Positions 30,274 through 37,201 of a stretch of 41,869 nucleotides of DNA are shown here, in pieces. The position numbers and the translations under genes are program-made. The number at the start of each line of letters is the position of its first letter. The stretch's first letter is position 1. Source of the stretch: Streptacidiphilus anmyonensis. GTDB lineage: Bacteria > Actinomycetota > Actinomycetes > Streptomycetales > Streptomycetaceae. The notes beneath the pieces are model-generated. The model was not told the origin of the DNA and did not search any database. It worked only from the letters and a program-made list of their open reading frames with translations. The stretch is from the NCBI RefSeq assembly GCF_000787855.1, contig NZ_BBPQ01000038.1, forward strand, positions 38,813-80,681. The letters are read 5' to 3'.

Positions 30274-30468
30274 CTACTTCTGCTTCTCGGCCTTGGCCTT
30301 GGCCTCGCGGGCGATGGCTTCCTCGGCGAGGCGGTCGAGCTGCCGCTCGAGCTTGCCGACGGGCTTCCTGCGGACGACGCGGACACTCGCGCGCAGCATC
30401 AGTCCGAGGCCGCGCATGGACTCGTCGAAGTTGTAGTGCTCGGGGCGCGGCCGGTCGTGGTCGGACAT
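30274..30468 (-). CDS. small basic helical protein
   Basis: A protein of 64 residues (MSDHDRPRPEHYNFDESMRGLGLMLRASVRVVRRKPVGKLERQLDRLAEEAIAREAK), helical and Lys/Arg-rich, with GAGAAGGAG before the ATG. It lies directly after the repeat-rich region downstream of traB. It could bind DNA or the transfer complex; this is inference. Confidence 0.65.
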   Translation of the reverse strand: MSDHDRPRPEHYNFDESMRGLGLMLRASVRVVRRKPVGKLERQLDRLAEEAIAREAKAKAEKQK

Positions 30469-30514
30469 GGTGGACTCCTTCTCTCGTGGTCACGGATAGT
30501 GATCAACGTTGGGC

Positions 30515-30655
30515 AGGGAGGGAGGCAGTCCCTTCTGGGGACGTGCGTTCTAGGGCTGCTGAGCGGCCTGCAGGAGGGGTGCCTCCCTGACTCCCTGGCA
30601 GGCCATCAGCGCAGATCAGATCGAGGGAGGCAGTCCAGGGAGGCATTCAGGGAGA
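30515..30655. repeat. GGGAGGCA repeat region, candidate transfer locus
   Basis: GGGAGGCA occurs at 30520, 30625 and 30638 and inverted (TGCCTCCC) at 30580-30587, with further CTCCCTG and GGGAG half-units extending to 30680. It lies between the traB stop (30684) and the next gene. In pSAM2- and pSVH1-type elements TraB binds short repeats in a clt site located beside traB, so this is the best candidate in the window. Confidence 0.5.
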
Positions 30656-30683
30656 ACTCCCTCCCCTCCCTGCCGCCTCCCTG

Positions 30684-32912
30684 TCACTCGTCGTAGTCGT
30701 CGGCCTCTTCGAGAGCCCGATTGGCAAGCGCATCGAGGACGAGCTGACGGTCGACGACCATCACGCCGTCCGACTTCCGCGGCTCCGCGCCGACGTCCGT
30801 CAGGAACGTCTTCAGGTCGGTGAAGGTCCAGTCCGCGTACTCGGCGCGGTTCCGCTCGGCCAGGCGCTGCAGCACGATCTGGGTGCGCACCCGCGGGGCG
30901 TCGAGGACGTCCGCGATGTTCTGCAGGTGGTCGATCTGCTCGCCCTCGGCGACCTGCGACGCGGTGTCGACGGCCGTCCGCCGCTCCTTGGCGCGGTCCG
31001 CGATGGCCGCGGCCTCGTCGCCGTTGATGTAGTGCGTGCGGATCGTCTTCGACACCTGACCCGGCGCCAGCTCCACGCCGCTGCCCGCGACGACGAGTGT
31101 GCCCTTGTCCAGGCCCTGCCTGAGCTTGTGCGGGGCCGCGCCGGCGTCGACCGGGGCGTCGCCGAGCGCCATCTTCGACTGCTGCTCCGTGCCCAGGGCG
31201 AGCGAGGCCCGGATGTGGTTGCCCTCGCGGGAGCGCTTGGGGAGGTTCTCGTCGGTCGGGTCCTGCGTGCCCTCCCAGATGGTGACGTTGACCGCGCGCC
31301 CCTGGTCGTGGATCGCCTTGACCGCCCGGAAGTACCGCGATGTGGCCCGCTTCCCGCCGTACGGACGCTTGTCCGGGCCGACCGCAGGCGACCCGTACGC
31401 GACCTGGGCCTCGTCGACGACGAAGACCAGCGGCCGGAAGTTCAGGTCGGTGTGGGCCATGTCGCGGGTGATGCCCTTGTTCGAGCCGGACTGCTCGACC
31501 AGCGCGATCCTGCGTTCCATCTCCTCGACGCCAGCCTCGGCCATGTGCGTCGCCGCCATGACGTGCTCGTCGGTCGGCCCCTGGATCAGCACCGTGGCCA
31601 GCCCGAGGAACATCCGCCAGTCCCCGACGCCCTTGAGGTCGGCGATCCGGAACTCGACGAACGGGTCCAGCGCGAGCCACAAGGCCAGGGCGCGGAGCGC
31701 CGCGGTCTTGCCCTGGTTCGACAGGCCGGTGACCAAGATGTGCATCTGAAACAGCGACAGGCTCGCCAGGTCTCCGCGCAGATCCTGGCCCCATGGGGCG
31801 CGGCCGTCGTAGTAGTCGGCGGTGAGGTCGGGGTCGACGACGAGCGGGGATGCGCCGATCGGCTCGTCGAGGGCACCACTGTCGGCGATCCACAGGCGCA
31901 CGGTGCGGGGAGCTGGCGGGATGGTGATGAACAGCTCGTGCTCGTGGCGGCCAAGGTTTTCGGCCAGCTTGCGGCGCCGGTTCTGGATCTCGTCGGTGGA
32001 GACGCCGGACGGCAGGGTGACGTCGACCTCGACACCGCACCCGGCGGGCCGGATCAGCGACAGCATCTGCGCAGCGCTGTCCGACATGGCCTGGATCGAC
32101 TTCTTGAGCTGGGAAATGCCCAGGTCGCGCAGGGCGACGACCACGATCGACGGCGTGATGGCCTCCGTGGTGCGCTCCGTCTCGGGCAGCACCCACCGGG
32201 GCACGGTGCCGCCCTGCTGGCCGGCCCGCCAGAACGACAGCAGGATCAGCACCGGGGCGAGGTAGACGCCGATGCCGAACACGACGGCGGCGATGACGAC
32301 CAGGTCGCGGACGATGACGATCGCGAAGAACAGCGGCAGCAGCAGGTCACGGGGCTGCTTCTGCGCTATCGCGAGGATCACGCCCGTGAGCAGGAGCGAC
32401 CCGGTGCCGATGGCGAGGGACCACAGCAGGGCCTTCGCGAGGCGCAGCGGGGCGTGCAGGAGGTCCATGCGGCGCTGGTGGCGTGAGGCGCGGAACTGGG
32501 CGGCGCGCTGCTCCCACTCGGCGGCGACGTCGTGCTGGCCGAGCTCCTCGGCGGTGCGGATCATGCGCTGGTGCCGGGACGTCGTACGGCTCTCCCAGGC
32601 CCGTTTGGCGAGGACCCGGGCACCGGCGGCGGTGTACATCCCGTGACGGACCGCCAGGAGGCCGGCAGCGCGCGTTCTCGGGTGCGTGGCGACGTGGTGG
32701 ACACGGGCGGCGGCACGGCGGTGCACGCGCGGCCGGACGGGCTTCGTGCACGCCTGGACTACCTCACCCTCGACGACGCGAGGGATCGCGTCCTCTGGCA
32801 CGGCGTCGGCGGGTTCGGTCCGCGGGGCGGATGGAATGGTCAGCCGCTCGAACCGCGCCGGCGGCAACACCGTGCCGTTGGCCTTCTTCGGGGTCTCGTC
32901 GGTGATGCTCAC
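30684..32912 (-). CDS. traB: FtsK/SpoIIIE-type conjugative DNA translocase TraB
   Basis: A 742-residue protein. A basic N-terminus of about 160 residues is followed by two or three membrane helices (about 161-183 and 191-228). The motor domain has Walker A GLSNQGKT (about 396-403) and Walker B LVFVVDE (about 495-501). After WEGTQDPTDENLPKRSREGNHIRASLALGT, the C-terminal 90 residues may form a DNA-binding winged helix (TDLKTFLTDVGAEPRK). Proteins of this family pump double-stranded DNA between hyphae as a single-protein transfer system. GTG 32912 overlaps the upstream stop. Confidence 0.92.
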   Translation of the reverse strand: MSITDETPKKANGTVLPPARFERLTIPSAPRTEPADAVPEDAIPRVVEGEVVQACTKPVRPRVHRRAAARVHHVATHPRTRAAGLLAVRHGMYTAAGARVLAKRAWESRTTSRHQRMIRTAEELGQHDVAAEWEQRAAQFRASRHQRRMDLLHAPLRLAKALLWSLAIGTGSLLLTGVILAIAQKQPRDLLLPLFFAIVIVRDLVVIAAVVFGIGVYLAPVLILLSFWRAGQQGGTVPRWVLPETERTTEAITPSIVVVALRDLGISQLKKSIQAMSDSAAQMLSLIRPAGCGVEVDVTLPSGVSTDEIQNRRRKLAENLGRHEHELFITIPPAPRTVRLWIADSGALDEPIGASPLVVDPDLTADYYDGRAPWGQDLRGDLASLSLFQMHILVTGLSNQGKTAALRALALWLALDPFVEFRIADLKGVGDWRMFLGLATVLIQGPTDEHVMAATHMAEAGVEEMERRIALVEQSGSNKGITRDMAHTDLNFRPLVFVVDEAQVAYGSPAVGPDKRPYGGKRATSRYFRAVKAIHDQGRAVNVTIWEGTQDPTDENLPKRSREGNHIRASLALGTEQQSKMALGDAPVDAGAAPHKLRQGLDKGTLVVAGSGVELAPGQVSKTIRTHYINGDEAAAIADRAKERRTAVDTASQVAEGEQIDHLQNIADVLDAPRVRTQIVLQRLAERNRAEYADWTFTDLKTFLTDVGAEPRKSDGVMVVDRQLVLDALANRALEEADDYDE

Positions 32913-33874
32913 TGCGGGTTCTCCTCGTCCTGGGTCTGCCACCAGCGCTGGACGGTGCGCGTTGACACCCCGAACCGCTTGGCGATTTCGGCGACGACCG
33001 CGTCCGGGTTGTCGCGCATGTAGGCGATGCCGTCAGCGCGGCGCCGGCGGGCGGCCTCGGTGCGCTCGGCGAAGGCCTCGGGGACGGCCTGTGCGGGCTC
33101 CTGCGACAGTGCGGCGACAGTCGGAGCCACCTGCGGCTCTACGACAGCCGTGGCGTCGGCGACAGGCCGGGCGAAGCCGAACGGTGTCCGCGGCACCGGC
33201 ACCGTCTCCGCGGGCTCCACAACAACCGGTGCAGGCTCCTGGAAGACGGGTGCCAGCGGCATCGTCACGGGCTTCTCCCAGACGACGGGATCGGCGGTGC
33301 GGGTCACCGGCAGCTCGGTGCCCGAGGTCAGCTCCAAGTTGGCCAAGCGGTCGGACTGGGTGACGGCCAGGCGCTGCGCGTCGGCGTTCTCGTGCACGCG
33401 CTCGACCCGGTGCCACTCCCCGGCCATGGCCTCGTTGATCCGAAGCTCCGTCACCTGGTCGGCCCAGGACTGCGTCAGGGTGGTGAACCGGTCCTTCGCC
33501 TCCGGGCTGTTCGTCTCCAGGAGCAGCTTCAGCGCAAGGCAGCCCTTGGCCAGGGGCGGGACGATCGCGGCGATGACCGCGACCGCGACGCCGTGACCGC
33601 CGAGGAGCTCCGAGGTGGCATTGATGGCGGCGGCGAGACCCGCGAGGGCCCAGCTGACGGCGGCGAGCCGGATCCGCCAGTCGACGCGGTAGCGGAGCTC
33701 GTGCTGGACGGCGACGGCGATGAGCCAGGCGCTGTCGAACATGCCCGCGACCGCGTAGGAGACCGGGTTGTGGGTGCCCAGCAGCGCGAGGACGTTGAAC
33801 GCGGTCCAGCCGGCCGAGCCCAGGATCATCAGGCCGGTGAGGTGGCCGAGCAGACGAAGAATCTTGCCGTACAT
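32909..33874 (-). CDS. SpdB2/DUF2637-like membrane protein with C-terminal HTH
   Basis: A 321-residue protein. The N-terminal 120 residues have four hydrophobic segments (HLTGLMILGSAGWTAFNVLALLG; YAVAGMFDSAWLIAVAV; LAAVSWALAGLAAAINA; GVAVAVIAAIVPPLAKG). A coiled-coil part and a Pro/Val-rich linker follow. The last 50 residues form a helix-turn-helix (RDNPDAVVAEIAKRFGVSTRTVQRWWQ). It fits the Spd proteins that help plasmid spread; DUF2637 is my best family guess. It overlaps traB by 4 bp. AAGGGG precedes ATG 33874. Confidence 0.75.
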   Translation of the reverse strand: MYGKILRLLGHLTGLMILGSAGWTAFNVLALLGTHNPVSYAVAGMFDSAWLIAVAVQHELRYRVDWRIRLAAVSWALAGLAAAINATSELLGGHGVAVAVIAAIVPPLAKGCLALKLLLETNSPEAKDRFTTLTQSWADQVTELRINEAMAGEWHRVERVHENADAQRLAVTQSDRLANLELTSGTELPVTRTADPVVWEKPVTMPLAPVFQEPAPVVVEPAETVPVPRTPFGFARPVADATAVVEPQVAPTVAALSQEPAQAVPEAFAERTEAARRRRADGIAYMRDNPDAVVAEIAKRFGVSTRTVQRWWQTQDEENPQ

Positions 33875-34074
33875 CAGCGCGACCCCTTGGGGTGCATCAC
33901 GCGCCATCCGAGGGTGAGGACAACGCCGGCGGCGAGCGCGGCCGGCGTGTGCAGCAGCCAGACGACCACCGCGACGACGACGGCCAGGGGCACGGGCGTG
34001 GTGGTGAACAGCGCGAGCAGCAGGCCGGCCAGGAGCAGCGTCGACGGCCTGGAGCCCGACAGGTTGAAGTGCAT
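33874..34074 (-). CDS. small Spd-like membrane protein
   Basis: A protein of 66 residues with two hydrophobic helices (TLLLAGLLLALFTTTPVPLAVVVAVVVWLLHTPAALAAGVVLTLGW) and a basic tail. GGAAGGA precedes the ATG. Its stop overlaps the next start (TGATG), so the two are coupled. The position directly ahead of the Spd/TraB pair is typical of actinomycete transfer operons. Confidence 0.75.
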   Translation of the reverse strand: MHFNLSGSRPSTLLLAGLLLALFTTTPVPLAVVVAVVVWLLHTPAALAAGVVLTLGWRVMHPKGSR

Positions 34075-34097
34075 GGCTTGTCCTTCCGGGAAGAAGG

Positions 34098-34127
34098 GGC
34101 GGGGCTGGCCGGGAGTACAGCCCCGCC
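34098..34127 (-). terminator. hairpin within the transfer operon
   Basis: GGCGGGGCTG (34098-34107) pairs exactly with CAGCCCCGCC (34118-34127), between two same-strand genes. It could end transcription partly before the spd/traB genes. Confidence 0.6.
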
Positions 34128-34140
34128 GGTCTTGGGGGTG

Positions 34141-34404
34141 TCAGCGGCCGTAGTGGGCGCGGGTCGCGGCTTCGGTGCGGGCGACGGTGCTGGCCTCGCG
34201 GTCGGCCTGCCGGACGATCGCCGCGGCGACGTTGTGGCCGCCGGTGCCGGCGGGCAGCTGGCTCATGGCGTCGCGGACGGCGTCGGTCGGCAGCTCGTGC
34301 AGCGTGCGGACGGCCTGCGTCTCGGCGCTGGAGGAGTTGGCGAGGTCGTAGGTGAGGATCGCCTCGGCGGCCGTGTCGCTGGCGGTACGGGAGAACAGGC
34401 CCAT
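34141..34404 (-). CDS. hypothetical protein, 87 residues
   Basis: A helical protein (MGLFSRTASDTAAEAILTYDLANSSSAETQAVRTLHELP...ADREASTVARTEAATRAHYGR) with GAAGGGAG before the start. An in-frame GTG three bases upstream is possible. It has no membrane segment or Cys. I recall similar small proteins in transfer operons of Streptomyces elements but cannot name the family. Confidence 0.65.
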   Translation of the reverse strand: MGLFSRTASDTAAEAILTYDLANSSSAETQAVRTLHELPTDAVRDAMSQLPAGTGGHNVAAAIVRQADREASTVARTEAATRAHYGR

Positions 34405-34445
34405 CACGGGCTCCCTTCAGGGGTTGGTGGCGCAGGACGGATGGG

Positions 34446-34589
34446 TTAGGCGGGCCAGACCGCGGGCGGCCAGCTGCGGTCGAGCAGGCGGTCGAGGAGC
34501 TGGTCGACCCGACGTCGGATCTGCGGGGCCAGCGGACGGGCCGTGAGCTCGATGCGGGGCGGGCAGGGCTTCGGGCTGTTCTTGGGCAT
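34446..34589 (-). CDS. small basic protein, 47 residues
   Basis: A short gene with a good AGGAAGG ribosome-binding site (MPKNSPKPCPPRIELTARPLAPQIRRRVDQLLDRLLDR...). It is basic and helical at the C-terminus. It is probably cotranscribed with its neighbours in the transfer operon. The function is unknown. Confidence 0.6.
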   Translation of the reverse strand: MPKNSPKPCPPRIELTARPLAPQIRRRVDQLLDRLLDRSWPPAVWPA

Positions 34590-34627
34590 GACGGGGCCTT
34601 CCTGGGGCGTGTGGGTGTGAGAGGGGT

Positions 34628-34670
34628 GCGGGGCGGTGACATCGGCCCTACGGGCTGCCTTCCGCCCCGC
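34628..34670 (-). terminator. second hairpin within the transfer operon
   Basis: GCGGGGCGG (34628-34636) pairs exactly with CCGCCCCGC (34662-34670) around a 25-nt loop, between the genes ending at 34703 and starting at 34589. It is a possible terminator or attenuator. Confidence 0.5.
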
Positions 34671-34702
34671 TGACGTGTGATCAGAGGACATTGCGGGCGG
34701 AG

Positions 34703-35161
34703 CTACTGCTGGTCGGCGTCGCGGTCGGGCGGCCACGGCCAGTCAGCGGGCATCCCCGCCGGCCTGGTCGCGTCGGCCACGGCCTGCCGGGTCCGCTCGA
34801 CGTCGTCGGCGAACTCCCGCAACCGGCCCGCGTGCTCGACGAGACCGTCCGCCAGCTCGTACAGCTCGGCGTGGGTGAAGGTGCCGTAGTCGTCGCCCAG
34901 GTCCACGTTCGCCCTCGGCAGGAAATCCACCGAGGAGTACGGGTCCTGCACCACGGAGAACGCGAGGATCTCGAACGCCTTCCCGCCGGCGTGCACGGGG
35001 AGCGGGATCTCGATGCCCACGTGCCTGACGTCGACCGGGTGCAGCGGGTACGGCTCGTGCTGCTGGTTGCACCACGCCGGTTCCGGGATCGTCATCCGGC
35101 CGCCGCGCCAGAGCGGAACCGTGACGGTCTTGGGGCGGCGCTTCCAGAGTCGGGGGCTCAT
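34703..35161 (-). CDS. DUF6907-like protein
   Basis: A 152-residue protein. A basic N-terminus (SPRLWKRRPKTVTVPLWRGG) is followed by PAWCNQQHEPYPLHPVDVRHVGIEIPLPVHAGG, with Cys/His spacing seen in DUF6907 proteins, then a strand/helix domain (FEILAFSVVQDPYSSVDFLPRANVDLG) and a helical C-terminus. The Cys and His residues may bind a metal. GGAGG precedes ATG 35161, which overlaps the preceding stop by 4 bp. It resembles the protein at 35486 in outline, so the operon holds two related genes. Confidence 0.7.
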   Translation of the reverse strand: MSPRLWKRRPKTVTVPLWRGGRMTIPEPAWCNQQHEPYPLHPVDVRHVGIEIPLPVHAGGKAFEILAFSVVQDPYSSVDFLPRANVDLGDDYGTFTHAELYELADGLVEHAGRLREFADDVERTRQAVADATRPAGMPADWPWPPDRDADQQ

Positions 35162-35298
35162 CGCTGGGCCTCCGCAGCTTGGCGGGCCTGCTCGGCGGCC
35201 TGGGCGGCTGCGCGTGCGGCCTCCATGTGGGCCTGCGCCTGGGCGGCGAGCGCGGCGTGCGCCGCAGCCGCCTCGGCGATCGTCGGCTGGTCGCTCAT
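35158..35298 (-). CDS. Ala/Gln-rich helical small protein, 46 residues
   Basis: A short coupled gene (MSDQPTIAEAAAAHAALAAQ...) that ends AAEAQR. It is joined to both neighbours by 4-bp overlaps, which is the main evidence for it. It is predicted to be a single long helix. Confidence 0.6.
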   Translation of the reverse strand: MSDQPTIAEAAAAHAALAAQAQAHMEAARAAAQAAEQARQAAEAQR

Positions 35299-35489
35299 GA
35301 CTGCACCGCCTTGGTGGCGCGGACGACCAGGTGGCCGAGCAGGTAGCGGCCCTCGGCGTCACGACGCTCCTCCGTGGCCGCGAGCGCCCACAGCAGGTCG
35401 GTGATGGGCGGAAGGACGCGCGGCGTCACACGGGCCAGCGCAGCACTCTCGGTGGGACGCGGGATGCGGCTCTTCTTCACGCCGATCAC
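35295..35489 (-). CDS. small basic protein, 64 residues
   Basis: It starts at GTG inside the upstream stop (GTGA) and reads MIGVKKSRIPRPTESAALARVTPRVLPPITDLLWALAATEERRDAEGRYLLGHLVV. It has a basic N-terminus and a helical centre, with no Cys or membrane segment. It is coupled to both neighbours. The function is unknown. Confidence 0.6.
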   Translation of the reverse strand: MIGVKKSRIPRPTESAALARVTPRVLPPITDLLWALAATEERRDAEGRYLLGHLVVRATKAVQS

Positions 35490-35974
35490 CGCCCCACGTA
35501 GGCGCGGTACGCCGCCTGGTCGCCGTCGAGGACACTGGCACCCGTGGCGCGGCAGTCGCAGCACACCTGGTCGCCGTTGCCGTCGACCGCGAGATCGGCG
35601 ACCGGCCAGTCCCGCTCGCACTCGTAGCAGCGGCCGGTCGTGTCCTCGGGCAGCTCGTCGACCGCCCGCTCGATCAGCTTCGCGACGTCCGCGAACTCCC
35701 CGGCGAGGGTGAGCAGCTGCTTGCGGGTGGTGGCGCGGACCAGCAGCGCCTCGTCCATGTCGCGGATCCCGAACACCGAGATGTGCCGGCCACCGTCGCC
35801 GTCGACGACGAGCTCGGTCGAGAGCTCCAGATCGCCGCCGATCACGGTCTTGTCCAGGAAGCGGGTGCACAGGCCCGGGTGGCCGTAGCCGTCGCAGTTG
35901 GGGATCAGGCACGGAGAGTAGTGCGACTCCCGCAGATCTGCGGGAAGCGTCGCGGGCGTGACCTGCGCGTTCAT
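35486..35974 (-). CDS. DUF6907-like protein with zinc ribbon
   Basis: A 162-residue protein. The N-terminal part (YSPCLIPNCDGYGHPGLCTRFLDKTVIGGDLELSTELVVDGDGGRHISV) resembles the Cys/His plus beta layout of DUF6907 proteins. A helix follows (VRATTRKQLLTLAGEFADVAKLIERAV), then a second Cys set (CYECERDW...CCDCRATG), probably a zinc ribbon. It overlaps both neighbours by 4 bp. It lies early in the transfer operon and may be regulatory. Confidence 0.7.
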   Translation of the reverse strand: MNAQVTPATLPADLRESHYSPCLIPNCDGYGHPGLCTRFLDKTVIGGDLELSTELVVDGDGGRHISVFGIRDMDEALLVRATTRKQLLTLAGEFADVAKLIERAVDELPEDTTGRCYECERDWPVADLAVDGNGDQVCCDCRATGASVLDGDQAAYRAYVGR

Positions 35975-36456
35975 CGGGCACCGGCCAGGGTGTTCAGCTC
36001 CTGCTCGACGGCCTCCGGGTTCAGGTCCAGCTCGACGCGACGGACCTTCAGGCTCGGGGCGCTGGCCTTGACCGGGATCGGGCCGAGACCGTTGGCCTTG
36101 AAGATCCGCTTGATCTCGTCAAGATCGGCAACAGTGCGGCCGGACGGCTCGCGGGTGATCTCCCAGCCGGAGTAAGTGCCGACGCGCAGCTTGGAGAGGA
36201 TCCCCTTGGCCTTCCGCTTCGCGCGGTCAGCGGAGCGGGCCTCGTCGCACGCCCGGAAGTACAGGCGGGCGGCCTCGGCGATGTCCTCCGCCGGCGGCAT
36301 CTCCTGCTCGGTGAAGAACTCGGACGTGTCCGGCTCGACCACGGCGGGCGCGGGAACCGGGGCGCGGAACTCGGCGATCGATTCGGAGAGGCGTGCGAGG
36401 ACCGCGCGGAAGCCGCCGCTGCGGGCGGACTTGCGAGGCGTGAGAAGGTTGATCAC
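35971..36456 (-). CDS. first gene of the transfer operon, hypothetical
   Basis: A 161-residue protein, mostly helical in the middle (EDIAEAARLYFRACDEARSADRAKRKAKGILSKL), then a beta part (GTYSGWEITREPSGRTVADLDEIKRIFKANGLGPIPVK) that recalls phage proteins acting on DNA, and a C-terminal helix. GTG 36456 follows GGGAG. Repeats upstream suggest repression of the whole leftward operon. The function is unknown. Confidence 0.65.
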   Translation of the reverse strand: MINLLTPRKSARSGGFRAVLARLSESIAEFRAPVPAPAVVEPDTSEFFTEQEMPPAEDIAEAARLYFRACDEARSADRAKRKAKGILSKLRVGTYSGWEITREPSGRTVADLDEIKRIFKANGLGPIPVKASAPSLKVRRVELDLNPEAVEQELNTLAGAR

Positions 36457-36468
36457 AGCCGGACTCCC

Positions 36469-36591
36469 TGTTAGCGCAGGTGGTTCGGTCAGGCCCTCGT
36501 CTGGTGTTAGCGCACCAGGCGGGGGCCGCTCCGTTTTCCGGAGCGCCGTAACCTTGTACGGACACGGTATCCACAAACCATGTACGGACAC
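36469..36591. promoter_or_regulatory. divergent promoter region with two sets of direct repeats
   Basis: TGTTAGCGCA occurs at 36469-36478 and 36505-36514, near the start of the transfer operon. TGTACGGACAC occurs at 36555-36565 and 36581-36591, near the regulator gene at 36634. A short hairpin (GCTCCG/CGGAGC) lies between. These are probable operators, one set per transcription unit. Confidence 0.6.
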
Positions 36592-36633
36592 AAGAGGTTC
36601 TGTCAGAATCCCTGTGACACGACAGGGAGACCG

Positions 36634-36879
36634 ATGGCAGAGAGCACCGACCACACGCACGCTGCGCAGTTCCGCATCCCGCGGGTGCTGTGGGCCGCAT
36701 ACGGCCGGATCGCCGACCGACTGGACACCGATCGGACCGCGCTGCTGCTCGACCATGTCCGCGCCGACATCCGGGAGCACGGCGACGAGGCGGATCTCGC
36801 CGATCTAGAGCAGGCCGAGCGGGAGTTGTCGGAGCGTCGGGCGCGCAAGGGTGGCCGGCCGCGGCGCACAAGCGATTGA
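36634..36879 (+). CDS. ribbon-helix-helix-like regulator
   Basis: An 81-residue protein (MAESTDHTHAAQFRIPRVLWAAYGRIADRLDTDRTALLLDHVRADI...RRARKGGRPRR). The short N-terminal strand followed by two helices fits the ribbon-helix-helix fold of small repressors, and the basic C-terminus would aid DNA binding. GGGAG precedes ATG 36634. It is divergent from the transfer operon and close to repeats, so it is the likely operon repressor. A C-terminal remnant lies in the relic at 6130. Confidence 0.7.
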   Translation: MAESTDHTHAAQFRIPRVLWAAYGRIADRLDTDRTALLLDHVRADIREHGDEADLADLEQAERELSERRARKGGRPRRTSD

Positions 36880-36941
36880 CGGGCCAGCAGCGGGCCAGCG
36901 GGACATGATCGTTTAGCACTCGGGCCAGCAGCGGGCCAGCA
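36880..36941. repeat. right arm of the attachment site, paired CGGGCCAGCA repeats
   Basis: CGGGCCAGC units lie at 36880, 36891, 36921 and 36932, in two pairs each 11 bp apart, matching the pair at 6535 and 6546 at the left end. Spacing of one helical turn fits integrase arm-type binding. The relic has the variant CGAGCGAGCA twice at the equivalent place (6253, 6264). Confidence 0.6.
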
Positions 36942-37072
36942 GCGCCCGGTTTGACCGTTCCCCAGAGACACAGAAAGCCCCAGCCGGAGGTGTTTTCCCT
37001 GGCTGGGGCTTGATCGTTGAGTGGGGCGCGTGGGGCTCGAACCCACAACCTACGGATTAAAAGTCCGCAGCT
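36938..37072. repeat. right attachment repeat (attR), 135 bp
   Basis: The segment is identical to 6270-6404. Its last 51 bp are the 3' part of the intact tRNA-Lys gene. Recombination between the two copies would release a circle of about 30.7 kb. Confidence 0.9.
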
Positions 37073-37094
37073 CTGCCAATTGAGCTAGCGCCCC
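37022..37094 (-). tRNA. tRNA-Lys(UUU), intact attachment target
   Basis: The 73-nt tRNA folds completely: acceptor GGGGCGC/GCGCCCC, anticodon stem GCGGA/TCCGT with loop CTTTTAA (anticodon UUU) and T arm GTGGGTTCGAGCCCCAC. No CCA is encoded. Integration restored the full gene, as is usual for elements that use tRNA 3' ends. The segment from nucleotide 23 to the 3' end is duplicated at 6354-6404. Confidence 0.97.
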
Positions 37095-37201
37095 GGGACC
37101 GCGTGCGGCCCGGCCGGCGGGAACCGGCCAGGCGTAGCCTACCTGGTAGAGCGCGTCCGCCGTACGGAACCGCCCGGGGGTGGTTCGGTGTGGTGGGGGA
37201 C

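Noticed and set aside
30515-30655. CRISPR array
   Set aside because: The repeats are 8 bp, irregularly spaced and partly inverted, with no cas genes; no CRISPR-like array was seen anywhere in the window.
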